Shown one piece after another: positions 18,248 to 26,859 of a stretch of 64,000 bases of DNA. Both the position numbers and the translations under genes were made by a program. Source of the stretch: Paenibacillus sp. An7 (lineage in GTDB: Bacteria > Bacillota > Bacilli > Paenibacillales > Paenibacillaceae); contig NZ_WTWX01000007.1 of assembly GCF_009870785.1 (NCBI RefSeq), forward strand, positions 96,430-160,429. Reading direction: 5' to 3'. The notes under the pieces were generated by a model. That model searched no databases. It was given only the letters and a program-made list of their open reading frames with translations, and was not told where the DNA came from. Numbering within the stretch: position 1 is the stretch's first letter; every line of letters starts with the position of its first letter.

Positions 18248-18517
18248 TTGGATATTGCAGTTCGAGCAATCACAGCTATAGTAGATATTTACTACTGGCT
18301 GATTCTTATTTATATCTTAATGTCCTGGTTGCCTAATGCACGCGAGAGTAAATTTGGAGAAATAATAGGCAAATTTGTAGAGCCGTATCTTGCGCCTTTC
18401 CGGCGTTTTATACCGCCAATCTTCGGTATGATTGATATCTCTCCAATCATTGCGCTTTTTGCTCTGCGTTATGCAGCAATGGGACTCATTGCTATTCTAA
18501 GCAGTATATTAACGTAG
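18248..18517 (+). CDS. ylmG: YggT-family membrane protein YlmG
   Basis: This is a small YggT-family protein with two membrane segments and the family motif MSWLPNARESKFGEIIGKFVEPYL (core SWLPNAR and EPYLAPFRR), then DISPIIALFALR. The role is unclear; chloroplast and bacterial relatives affect division or nucleoid distribution. A TTG at 18248 is preferred to the TTG at 18242 because the GAGGTGA that ends sepF then has a spacing of seven bases. Length is 89 residues. Confidence 0.9.
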   Translation: MDIAVRAITAIVDIYYWLILIYILMSWLPNARESKFGEIIGKFVEPYLAPFRRFIPPIFGMIDISPIIALFALRYAAMGLIAILSSILT

Positions 18518-18570
18518 ATTGTACGAAAGCCTTTAGGTAAGTATGATATGCAAAGCAGGGTGATCTTGAA

Positions 18571-19353
18571 ATGAAAACAGAAGTTTACGATCATTTTCAC
18601 CCCGATGAACGGGATTTTGTAGACAAAGCCTGGGAGTGGGTCGAACGTGCGGGACAGTTTCATGAGATGAAACTGACGGACTTTCTCGATCCTCGCCAGG
18701 CTTATATTTTGGAATCGATTATGAATCGCCGAAACGATGTACAGATACATCTGGATGGGGGTTTTGCATCAGCTGAGCGTAAACGGGCACTCGTAGCACC
18801 GGATTATGCTTATTTAGAAGAGGAGAGCATGGAGCTGGCTGTGCTGGCAATTACCTCAGCAGACCAAAAATTACTACAGCTCGAACACGGGGATTATATG
18901 GGTGCACTCTTGAGTCTTGGCCTCAAAAGAGGTAAGATTGGAGACATTCATGTACTTGATGATGGTTGCCATACGGTAGTTGCAAAAGAAGTTGCAGATT
19001 ATTTATCAATCCATCTGCATCAGGTTCACCGTGTGAACGTATTTACAGATATTCTGCCGATCGATCAGCTTCGGACGAGTGAGGTATCACTTCAGATGAT
19101 GGATCTGACGGTAGCTTCTTTGCGTCTCGACGGGATTTCAAGTGATGTGTACAGGCTCAGCCGCAGCAAAATTCTTATACCCATCAAGGCTGGCCGCTGT
19201 AAAGTGAATTTCCGAGTTGTTGAAGATCCGTCAAAAGCTCTTCAGGCAGGAGACGTAGTTTCTGTTCAAGGGTTAGGACGTTTTAAAGTACTTGAAATAG
19301 ATGGAGTTACTAAAAAAGGCCGTTTTCGTGTCAAAGTTGGCAGATTTGTCTAA
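18571..19353 (+). CDS. ylmH: S4-domain RNA-binding protein YlmH
   Basis: YlmH is a cytoplasmic RNA-binding protein. Its C-terminal S4 domain starts around residue 185 (SRSKILIPIKAGRCKVNF). In B. subtilis YlmH takes part in rescue of stalled large ribosomal subunits. The N-terminal part includes the conserved ESIMNRRNDVQIHLDGGF. Length is 260 residues, normal. It closes the sepF-ylmG-ylmH run and is followed by a complex terminator before divIVA. Confidence 0.93.
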   Translation: MKTEVYDHFHPDERDFVDKAWEWVERAGQFHEMKLTDFLDPRQAYILESIMNRRNDVQIHLDGGFASAERKRALVAPDYAYLEEESMELAVLAITSADQKLLQLEHGDYMGALLSLGLKRGKIGDIHVLDDGCHTVVAKEVADYLSIHLHQVHRVNVFTDILPIDQLRTSEVSLQMMDLTVASLRLDGISSDVYRLSRSKILIPIKAGRCKVNFRVVEDPSKALQAGDVVSVQGLGRFKVLEIDGVTKKGRFRVKVGRFV

Positions 19354-19453
19354 GTATGTTGCAGGAATTCTGCTTTTCTTGTCGAAAAGTATAGGTCTAG
19401 GCATTATGACAACATATGAAGTTGCCGATATAAACTACATGTTAATATACAGG

Positions 19454-19524
19454 TGGTGAATATTACATGATTCCGTAAGTCTTCTGCTGCCTATGGTGGC
19501 AGAAGGTTCACCATTATTTTTTTT
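19454..19524 (+). terminator. branched terminator between ylmH and divIVA
   Basis: TGGTGAA (19454-19460) pairs with TTCACCA (19507-19513) and encloses an inner hairpin CTTCTGC/GCAGAAG (19481-19505). TTATTTTTTTT follows immediately. The nested structure is unusual but the T-run is good. Confidence 0.65.
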
Positions 19525-19574
19525 GTTTCATAAATCTCCTTTTTTGGAGGTTAATATTATAGGAGGTGGACAGT

Positions 19575-20093
19575 ATGCCGCTTACACCGCTGGACATACA
19601 TAATAAAGAGTTCTCTCGCAGAATTCGTGGGTATGATGAGGATGAGGTTAACGAATTCCTGGATCAGGTCATTAAAGATTATGAGGCTGTGATCCGCGAG
19701 AATAAGGAACTTAATAACCAGCTGCTGTCCGTGCAGGAGAAGCTGGATCATTTCTCAAACATTGAGGAGACGCTGAGTAAGACTATTATCGTTGCTCAAG
19801 AAGCTGCAGATGAAGTGAAGAATAATTCGAAGAAAGAAGCGCAGCTGATCGTGAAGGAAGCGGAGAAGAATGCAGACCGCATCATAAACGAAGCTTTGTC
19901 GAAGTCACGCAAGATTTCGATGGAAGTTGAAGAGCTGAAGAAACAGGCTTCAATCTATCGTGCGCGTTTCCGTACACTTGTGGAAGCTCAGCTTGAACTT
20001 TTGACACAGGATGGATGGGAAGCGCTGGAGAACCGAGAATTTGAGGTTCGTGAGCATGAACGTCATGAACGTGAAATGAAAGAAATTTATTAA
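19575..20093 (+). CDS. divIVA: DivIVA polarity and division protein
   Basis: DivIVA is a coiled-coil protein that binds negatively curved membrane at septa and poles and recruits partners. The N-terminal lipid-binding domain reads MPLTPLDIHNKEFSRRIRGY followed by DEDEVNEFLDQV; long heptad-rich coiled coils follow to the C-terminus. The ATG at 19575 has AGGAGGTGG six bases upstream and gives the canonical N-terminus; a GTG at 19566 overlaps that site. Length is 172 residues, normal. It is the last gene of the ylm cluster. Confidence 0.96.
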   Translation: MPLTPLDIHNKEFSRRIRGYDEDEVNEFLDQVIKDYEAVIRENKELNNQLLSVQEKLDHFSNIEETLSKTIIVAQEAADEVKNNSKKEAQLIVKEAEKNADRIINEALSKSRKISMEVEELKKQASIYRARFRTLVEAQLELLTQDGWEALENREFEVREHERHEREMKEIY

Positions 20094-20224
20094 TATTTCA
20101 TTTATTTGGATATGATATAGATAAGAGCGGATTATGAACCATTTGCAGGTTACTGATCCGGTTGACTTTTTTTATAAAAGAGGCTATAAATATTCTTATA
20201 TGAATTTCATATTTTATTTTTGAT

Positions 20225-20552
20225 GATGGGAATCAGTACGTTGTGAAGATTGTTCACAGAGAGTTGGCGGTTGGTGCAAGCCAATGAACAGGTCATGACC
20301 GAATATCCTCCCGGAGAAGTGAAGCCGAAAGGATCTGCATTTATTACGATTGTACTTGCGGATACGAATAAGCTGATACCGTAAGCCGAACGTTATATCG
20401 GCTCCTTATGGAAGTTTCATAAGGATTAGAGAGCTGTCTCTATTTGCTCATCGTGATGATCATGAATTTGATTAGAGCGAACAGGCTGGAGATGGAACTA
20501 GGGTGGTAACGCGAGCACAGTCTCGTCCCTTTTCGGGGATGAGGCTTTTTTT
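20225..20552 (+). promoter_or_regulatory. T-box riboswitch controlling ileS
   Basis: The 505-base gap 20094-20598 holds a tRNA-sensing T-box leader. The conserved core AGGGTGGTAACGCG is at 20500-20513; its TGGT matches the CCA end preceded by discriminator A. The terminator stem CTCGTCCC/GGGGATGAG followed by a T-run is at about 20522-20552. Stem I shows AGAGAG near 20259 and GAATATC at 20301-20307, whose ATC (20305-20307) is the likely isoleucine specifier. Uncharged tRNA-Ile should stabilise the antiterminator and let ileS be transcribed. The 5' limit is approximate. Confidence 0.92.
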
Positions 20553-20598
20553 ATTTTTCTAAATATAGTAATGCGCTATAAAGAGAGGGAGTTTGAAG

Positions 20599-23500
20599 AT
20601 GAAACGAGTCGATGTCAAAGAAAAAGCTCGCGCTCGCGAGCAGCGAATCCTCAGTAAATGGAATGCAGAAGATACATTTAAAAAATCAATTGAAAATCGT
20701 GAAGGCAAGCCTAATTACGTTCTTTATGAAGGACCTCCTACCGCGAATGGTGCTCCGCATATCGGGCACGTACTTGGCCGCGTTATTAAAGACTTTGTAG
20801 GTCGCTATCAAACGATGAACGGCTACCGTGTGGTTCGTAAAGCAGGATGGGATACTCATGGTCTTCCCGTAGAGCTTGGTGTGGAGAAGCAGCTTGGCAT
20901 TAACGGAAAACATGAGATTGAAAACTACGGCGTAGAAGCTTTTATCAAGAAGTGTAAAGCTAGTGTGTTTGAATATGAACACAAATGGCGTGAACTAACC
21001 GAGGCAATCGGGTACTGGACGGATTTGGATCATCCTTACGTTACACTTGATAACAAATACATTGAAAGTGTGTGGAATATTCTTGCAACGATCCATGACA
21101 AAGGGCTTCTTTATCGCGGACATCGTGTTAGCCCATATTGTCCTTGCTGCCAGACAACGCTTAGTTCTCATGAAGTAGCTCAAGGATACGAGGACGTTAA
21201 GGATCTGAGTGCAACAGCCAAATTCAAACTGGATGATCGTGATGAATATATTCTGGCTTGGACGACAACACCTTGGACGCTTCCTGCTCACGTGGCACTT
21301 GCTGTAAATCCAGACATGGAATATGCACGAGTGAAACAAGAAGATGGCACCTATATCGTGGCGAAGAACTTGGTGGAAAAAGTGATGAAAGGCGACTATG
21401 AAGTTCTTTCTTCACTGAAAGGTTCGGAGCTTGTGGGTCTTACTTATACACCGCCGTTTAATTACATCAAAGCAGATAAAGCAAACATTGTCGTTGGAGC
21501 AAGCTTTGTAACGGATGCAAGCGGTACAGGTATCGTTCATATGGCTCCTGCTCACGGGGAAGATGACTATAAAACTTGTCGTGAGAATGGAATCAGCTTT
21601 GTAAGTGTAGTTAATTCCGCAGGGAAGTATACAGAAGAAGTTACTGATTTTGCAGGTCGTTTTGTAAAAGATTGTGACCTTGATATCGTGAAGTATTTGT
21701 CCGAACAAGGCACGCTTTACAGCAAAGAAAAAATCGAACACAGCTATCCGTTCTGCTGGCGTTGTAAATCACCGCTTCTCTACTATGCAATGGACAGCTG
21801 GTTTATCGAAACAACAGCTGTGAAAGATCAGCTGATTGCCAATAACAATACCGTAGAATGGTATCCTGGTCATGTTCGTGAAGGACGTTTTGGTAAGTTC
21901 CTTGAAGATCTTGTGGACTGGAACATCAGTCGTAACCGCTACTGGGGTACTCCACTGAACGTATGGGTATGTCAGGACTGCGGCGGACAATTTTCACCGC
22001 ATAGCCATGAGGAACTTCGCAAACATGCGGTAGGCGAAGTGAGCGAGGATCTCGAACTCCATAAGCCATATGTAGATGAAGTGAAAGTACACTGTACACA
22101 CTGTGAAAATGGGGTAATGGAAAGAACATCCGAAGTGATTGATGTTTGGTTTGACAGTGGTTCGATGCCATTTGCACAGCATCATTATCCTTTTGAGAAT
22201 AAGGAAACATTTGAACAGCAATATCCTGCAGACATGATCTGTGAAGGGATTGACCAGACTCGCGGCTGGTTCTACAGCTTGCTTGCAGTATCCACTTTAT
22301 TTACTGGCAAAGCTCCTTATAAAGCAGTTATGGCAACAGGACATATTCTGGATGAGAATGGACAAAAAATGTCCAAATCCAAAGGCAATGTTATTGATCC
22401 ATGGGAGATCATTAATGAATATGGTACAGATGCATTCCGCTGGGCACTACTTGCAGACAGTGCGCCATGGAACAGCAAACGTTTCTCCAAAGGGATCGTA
22501 GGCGAAGCAAAATCGAAAGTGATCGACACGATTGTAAATACACATGCATTCCTTGCGCTGTATGCTGATATCGATGGTTATGATCCAAAAGATCATCCAT
22601 TTAACGGTTCTGAGAACAAACTGGATCGCTGGGTGCTGTCACGTTTGAACTCTTTAATCGCAAAAGTTCGTAAAGGGCTTGAAGTGAATGATTTCCTGAA
22701 TGCTGCAAAATCAATCGAAGTATTTGTTGATGAGCTGAGCAACTGGTATATCCGTCGTTCCCGTGATCGTTTCTGGGGAAGTGGCCTTAGCGAAGACAAA
22801 CTGGCTGCTTATGGTACGCTGACAGAAGTACTGCTTACGTTGTCCAAACTCATGGCTCCATTTACACCGATGTTGTCAGAGGATGTATATGGAAACCTTG
22901 GCGGAGAAGGCAGTGTTCACCTTACTGACTATCCAGTAGCGGATTCTGCTCTGATTGATGAGAAGCTGGAGAAAGACATGGAGACGGCACGTAATATTGT
23001 TGAACTTGCGCGTAACGTACGTAATGAGACAGGAATCAAAACACGTCAGCCATTGTCCGCTCTGATTGTATCTCTACACCAAGATTTCGATCTGCCAGGA
23101 TATGAAGAGATCATCAAAGAAGAGATCAATGTGAAATCAATTGAAGTAGAAACAAGCGACAGCGGCTTTGTTGATTTCTCATTGAAATTGAATTTGAAAG
23201 TAGCAGGTAAAAAATACGGTAAAAATGTAGGCTTCCTGCAAAATCATTTTAAAGGGATGACCGCAGACGAGACTCGTTTGGTTGTAGAGTCTGGAGAATT
23301 TAACATTGTCTCCCCAGAAGGAACTGAACTTCACATTACTAGTGAGGAACTTCTAATCGAGAAAAAAGCAAAAGAAGGATTTGCAGCAGCATCCGGTTAC
23401 GGTCTGACTGTTGCGCTGAATACAGAGATCACGCCAGAACTTGAACAAGAAGGTTTGGTTCGCGAGGTTGTTCGTGCCGTTCAGGATACAAGAAAGAAAC

Positions 23501-23688
23501 TGGATCTTCCAATTGAAAAACGAGTAAATCTTGTGCTAGATGTTGATGATGAGTTAAAAGTAGCGATTGAAGCATTTGAAGATGTACTTCGTGAAAATGT
23601 ACTCGTAACCGATGTTTCCTTTGGGACTGCGGAAGATATGGAAAAAGTAGAAGCGGGATCTAAAACGATTGGTGTTAAAATCTCGTAA
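20599..23688 (+). CDS. ileS: isoleucyl-tRNA synthetase, type 2 (eukaryote-like)
   Basis: This class I synthetase charges tRNA-Ile. The ATG at 20599 has GAGGGAG seven bases upstream; length is 1029 residues. The HIGH motif sits in GPPTANGAPHIGHVLGR near residue 50 and KMSKS in GQKMSKSKGNVIDPW near residue 593. The N-terminal motif PPTANG with GAPHIGH, the CPCCQTTLSSHEVAQGY stretch and a length above 1000 residues point to the type 2 (eukaryote-like) form, which is known to tolerate mupirocin, rather than the 920-residue type 1 with PPYANG. The catalytic HIGH is canonical. The T-box directly upstream confirms isoleucine specificity. Confidence 0.96.
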   Translation: MKRVDVKEKARAREQRILSKWNAEDTFKKSIENREGKPNYVLYEGPPTANGAPHIGHVLGRVIKDFVGRYQTMNGYRVVRKAGWDTHGLPVELGVEKQLGINGKHEIENYGVEAFIKKCKASVFEYEHKWRELTEAIGYWTDLDHPYVTLDNKYIESVWNILATIHDKGLLYRGHRVSPYCPCCQTTLSSHEVAQGYEDVKDLSATAKFKLDDRDEYILAWTTTPWTLPAHVALAVNPDMEYARVKQEDGTYIVAKNLVEKVMKGDYEVLSSLKGSELVGLTYTPPFNYIKADKANIVVGASFVTDASGTGIVHMAPAHGEDDYKTCRENGISFVSVVNSAGKYTEEVTDFAGRFVKDCDLDIVKYLSEQGTLYSKEKIEHSYPFCWRCKSPLLYYAMDSWFIETTAVKDQLIANNNTVEWYPGHVREGRFGKFLEDLVDWNISRNRYWGTPLNVWVCQDCGGQFSPHSHEELRKHAVGEVSEDLELHKPYVDEVKVHCTHCENGVMERTSEVIDVWFDSGSMPFAQHHYPFENKETFEQQYPADMICEGIDQTRGWFYSLLAVSTLFTGKAPYKAVMATGHILDENGQKMSKSKGNVIDPWEIINEYGTDAFRWALLADSAPWNSKRFSKGIVGEAKSKVIDTIVNTHAFLALYADIDGYDPKDHPFNGSENKLDRWVLSRLNSLIAKVRKGLEVNDFLNAAKSIEVFVDELSNWYIRRSRDRFWGSGLSEDKLAAYGTLTEVLLTLSKLMAPFTPMLSEDVYGNLGGEGSVHLTDYPVADSALIDEKLEKDMETARNIVELARNVRNETGIKTRQPLSALIVSLHQDFDLPGYEEIIKEEINVKSIEVETSDSGFVDFSLKLNLKVAGKKYGKNVGFLQNHFKGMTADETRLVVESGEFNIVSPEGTELHITSEELLIEKKAKEGFAAASGYGLTVALNTEITPELEQEGLVREVVRAVQDTRKKLDLPIEKRVNLVLDVDDELKVAIEAFEDVLRENVLVTDVSFGTAEDMEKVEAGSKTIGVKIS

Positions 23689-23754
23689 GATATGTTTAGG
23701 TAGAGGCTAATTCGGTTTTAAAGCGGATATAATAGCATAAAGAACGATATGCAA

Positions 23755-23804
23755 AAACGAGCCTGAGGGAAATATGTTTCCCCTGGCTCGTTTCCGCTTT
23801 TTTT
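23755..23804 (+). terminator. Rho-independent terminator after ileS
   Basis: AAACGAGCC pairs with GGCTCGTTT and an inner GGGAAA with TTTCCC; CGCTTTTTTT follows. Confidence 0.85.
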
Positions 23805-23838
23805 AATCCTATAAAGGAAAGGATAAGACCATTTACCG

Positions 23839-24174
23839 ATGACAACAAATAAGAAAGCATCAGATGAAATCAAAGCACTTGAAGGGCAAATTGATGAGAT
23901 GCACGGGTTGTTACAAAAATTAGCTACGAGCCTTGAGAAGTCACGGATTGCTGATTATACACAGCTCTTGTATAGACCAGCGCGACTCATCTGGCTTAAT
24001 ATTCTTTCAGGTACAGCAAGAGGAGTCGGAATAGCGATTGGCTTCACCTTTTTTGCAGCAACAATCATTTATCTCCTTCAGTTGCTTGGAGCGTTAAATC
24101 TACCCATTATTGGAGACTACATTGCAGATATCGTACGTATTGTTCAAAGACAATTAGAACTCGATACGCTGTGA
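23839..24174 (+). CDS. DUF5665 membrane protein
   Basis: The 111-residue protein matches the DUF5665 type: a charged helical N-terminus (about residues 8-40, possibly coiled coil), the segment YRPARLIWLNILSGTARGVG, then one hydrophobic membrane stretch (about 63-88) and a short amphipathic tail. Function is unknown. GGAAAGGATAAG upstream serves as ribosome binding site. It is preceded by the ileS terminator and is convergent with the DksA-like gene, whose stop is only a base away. Confidence 0.85.
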   Translation: MTTNKKASDEIKALEGQIDEMHGLLQKLATSLEKSRIADYTQLLYRPARLIWLNILSGTARGVGIAIGFTFFAATIIYLLQLLGALNLPIIGDYIADIVRIVQRQLELDTL

Positions 24175-24175
24175 T

Positions 24176-24916
24176 TTAATCGTCACCCGGAAGAACATCA
24201 GGGGCAAGAATGTTCATTCCTTCGTCATCCTCAAGGTATTTACGATATTGGTTATTTCTTAGAACATATACATTTTCTCCATAGATATCGGTTGCGAGAA
24301 AGCTTTCGTAAGCTTCCACACATCCATCAATTTCTTCCGATGCTTCAATGTACATCGCATTGTAATCATCGACGTTATTGCTTTCTGCCAGAGCAGGACT
24401 GTTAGAGTTTCCCCAGCTCTCAACGATTTGCCAGGCATCTTCGCCGTCAAAACCATTCTGAGTATCCTTTTCGTCCAGGCTTGTTCTGCCAAATGGAGGG
24501 GTAAGGAACTCTTCTTCGACTGGGCGATCATTAGAAACTGCGGTTTCTGGTGCATGTTCTCTACAATAAATCGTATAGGGTACAGCTTCTAGCCGTTCAT
24601 AAGGAATCGGCTTACTGCATACAGCACATACGCCGTAGTCGCCTTTTTCCAAAAGGGCTAATGCAGAGTCAATGCGCTCAAGCATAAATTCATCATGTTC
24701 GTTTAAGGAAATGTCTTTTGCTCGTTCGAACATTTCAGTACCAACATCCCCGGGATGATTATCAATCGTGGAAAGCTCTCCTGCCTGATAACGCATGGAA
24801 CCGCTAAGTCCGTAGTGATCATTTGTTTTTTCACGGTGCTGAATATCTTGTTTTCGCTCAAGAAGCTGCTTGCGCAAATCTTCCATCTCTTGCTTACTAA
24901 GATGCGTCATGGGCAT
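24176..24916 (-). CDS. TraR/DksA-type zinc finger protein, YteA-like
   Basis: This is a DksA/TraR C4-type zinc-finger protein of the YteA family, common in spore formers and often sporulation-associated; RNA polymerase binding is inferred from the family only. Residues 1-100 form an alpha-helical hairpin region (LSKQEMEDLRKQLLERKQDI), then the zinc motif CAVCSKPIPYERLEAVPYT followed by CREH. The long C-terminal part (about 120 residues) is acidic and variable. The ATG at 24916 has AAAGGAG seven bases upstream; an upstream extension to 24991 lacks one. Length is 246 residues. Confidence 0.88.
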   Translation of the reverse strand: MPMTHLSKQEMEDLRKQLLERKQDIQHREKTNDHYGLSGSMRYQAGELSTIDNHPGDVGTEMFERAKDISLNEHDEFMLERIDSALALLEKGDYGVCAVCSKPIPYERLEAVPYTIYCREHAPETAVSNDRPVEEEFLTPPFGRTSLDEKDTQNGFDGEDAWQIVESWGNSNSPALAESNNVDDYNAMYIEASEEIDGCVEAYESFLATDIYGENVYVLRNNQYRKYLEDDEGMNILAPDVLPGDD

Positions 24917-25143
24917 GAATGCTCCTTTACTTATTACTGGCTTGTGTAGTATTAAAATTGCACTGTCTTGGTGTCTGTATAGAGTGCGCAAAAAGCAAAG
25001 GTTTTAGAGAAGGTGTATTTTGCATAATCGAGGGTGAGCTCACTCTATCACTTCAAATAGACGCTGTTCCAGCGGGTGTGCTACAATAAATAAGGCATTA
25101 CCCATCGAATGGTAAAAGACAAGAACGGAGTGACAAAAACACG

Positions 25144-25647
25144 GTGATCTATTACGTTATTGCTTTGATTGTTTTTCTGGTGGATCAAGGAAGTAAATGG
25201 CTCGTTAAAACCAATATGGATTTGGGCCAAGAAATTTCGGTGATCGGAGACTTTTTCTACATTACTTCTCACCGTAACCGGGGAGCGGCTTTCGGTATTC
25301 TCCAAGATCAGCGTTGGTTTTTTATTGTAGTAACCATTATTGTGGTAGTCGCACTCGTTTGGTATATCCAAAAAATTAAATCCCAGCCTGATAAATTGCT
25401 CCCACTGGCATTATCTTTAGTTCTTGCAGGAGCTATTGGTAACTTTTTGGATCGCCTGCTAATGGGTGAAGTCGTTGATTTCTTTAAATTTAATTTTGGA
25501 AGCTATACGTTTCCGATTTTTAACGTTGCCGATTCTGCGATTGTAGTGGGGGTAGCTCTTATTATCTTGGACACACTACTTGAATCAAGAAGAGAAAAGC
25601 GGCGTGAAGAAGATCAACAAGTAGGTCAACAAGAAGGGAAGGAATAA
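25144..25647 (+). CDS. lspA: signal peptidase II LspA
   Basis: LspA is the membrane aspartic protease that removes the signal peptide of prolipoproteins. The 167-residue protein has four membrane segments and the catalytic blocks NRGAAFGI, NFLDRLLMGEVVDF and FPIFNVADSAI with the two aspartates. The start is GTG with GGAGTGAC upstream. The C-terminal tail is highly charged. The following rluD-like gene begins two bases after the stop, an arrangement that is widespread in bacteria. Confidence 0.96.
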   Translation: MIYYVIALIVFLVDQGSKWLVKTNMDLGQEISVIGDFFYITSHRNRGAAFGILQDQRWFFIVVTIIVVVALVWYIQKIKSQPDKLLPLALSLVLAGAIGNFLDRLLMGEVVDFFKFNFGSYTFPIFNVADSAIVVGVALIILDTLLESRREKRREEDQQVGQQEGKE

Positions 25648-25649
25648 AG

Positions 25650-26591
25650 ATGACAGATCGGTCCGAACAAGAATCGGCTCAAGACATCCAGGAGTGGACC
25701 GTCACTGCTGATTATGCAAAGGAACGAATTGATAAATATATTGCGGAGAGCATGGATGATGTTTCCCGTTCTCAGGTTCAATTGTGGATTGCAGACGGTC
25801 ATGTTACCGTAAACGGTGCAAAAGTAAAGTCTAACTATAAGCTCAGTGAAGGAGATAACATTACGGTTATCGTCCCAGAGCCGACGGCAGTAGAAATCGT
25901 CCCTGAAAACATTCCGCTGCAAGTAGTATATGAAGATGCAAGCGTCATTGTAGTGAACAAACAAAGAGGACTTGTTGTTCACCCGGCGCCGGGTCATACT
26001 TCTGGAACACTGGTGAATGCACTTATGTATCATTGTAAAGATTTATCCGGTATCAACGGCGAACTTCGTCCGGGAATTGTCCACCGAATTGATAAAGATA
26101 CATCAGGTCTCCTTATGGCTGCCAAGAATGATAAGGCGCATGCCTCGCTTGCTGCTCAGCTGAAAGAGCATAGTGTCAATCGTCGTTATATTGCACTGGT
26201 ACATGGTCATGTACAGCATGATCAAGGAACCGTAGATGCTCCTATTGGGCGTGACACAAATGATCGTAAAATGTTTACCGTAACTGATCGCAATAGCAAA
26301 GAAGCAGTAACCCATTTTACTGTATTAGAACGTCTTGGCGACTATACCCTGCTTGAATTAAAGCTGGAGACAGGCCGTACACATCAAATCAGGGTACACA
26401 TGAAGTTTATTGGCCATCCTCTCGTCGGTGATCCCATGTATGGACGGAATAAAGGGATAAAAATGAATGGCCAAGCACTTCATGCTCAGACGCTTGGTTT
26501 TGTACATCCAGATACAGGAGAACAGATGGAATTCACGGCTCCACTTCCGCAAGATATGGAAGATGTGCTTGCTTCTTTGCGAAGCAGGTAG
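25650..26591 (+). CDS. rluD: RluA-family 23S rRNA pseudouridine synthase, RluD-like
   Basis: This is a pseudouridine synthase with an N-terminal S4 domain (RIDKYIAESMDDVSRSQVQ, residues about 20-85) and a catalytic domain with GIVHRIDKDTSGLLM, whose aspartate is the nucleophile. Downstream motifs LETGRTHQIRVHM and HAQTLGF are typical. RluD of E. coli modifies helix 69 of 23S rRNA; the exact target here is inferred. Length is 313 residues. Ribosome binding site AAGGAATAAAG lies at the lspA stop. A terminator follows. Confidence 0.9.
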   Translation: MTDRSEQESAQDIQEWTVTADYAKERIDKYIAESMDDVSRSQVQLWIADGHVTVNGAKVKSNYKLSEGDNITVIVPEPTAVEIVPENIPLQVVYEDASVIVVNKQRGLVVHPAPGHTSGTLVNALMYHCKDLSGINGELRPGIVHRIDKDTSGLLMAAKNDKAHASLAAQLKEHSVNRRYIALVHGHVQHDQGTVDAPIGRDTNDRKMFTVTDRNSKEAVTHFTVLERLGDYTLLELKLETGRTHQIRVHMKFIGHPLVGDPMYGRNKGIKMNGQALHAQTLGFVHPDTGEQMEFTAPLPQDMEDVLASLRSR

Positions 26592-26621
26592 CCTATTTTT
26601 ACAGTTTAGAATCAGTTCATT

Positions 26622-26653
26622 AAGAGTGTCGCTTTAAGCGGCGCTCTTTTTTG
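26622..26653 (+). terminator. terminator after rluD-like gene
   Basis: AAGAGTGTCGC and GCGGCGCTCTT pair with two G-T pairs around TTTAA; TTTT continues. The stretch 26654-26859 to the next gene shows AT-rich promoter-like sequence (TATAAT near 26711) but no clear full promoter. Confidence 0.8.
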
Positions 26654-26859
26654 TGCTTTATTGATAATTAATGGTGCTTTCGTGCAAACTAAATGAAGCG
26701 CTTAGAACGTATAATATCGGGTATATAGGGTTATAAGCGTAACTTAGCATAAAATGATAGTGCAAATGATCGGATGTATAGTCCATGGTTTTAACGAGCA
26801 GAATCCTTCATATTTATACATGGAGATATTCGTTACACGAGGAGATGAAGATACGCGAT

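Noticed and set aside
19379..19386. Spo0A box TTGTCGAA upstream of divIVA
   Set aside because: A single seven-base match with no other supporting element is expected by chance in a window of this size.
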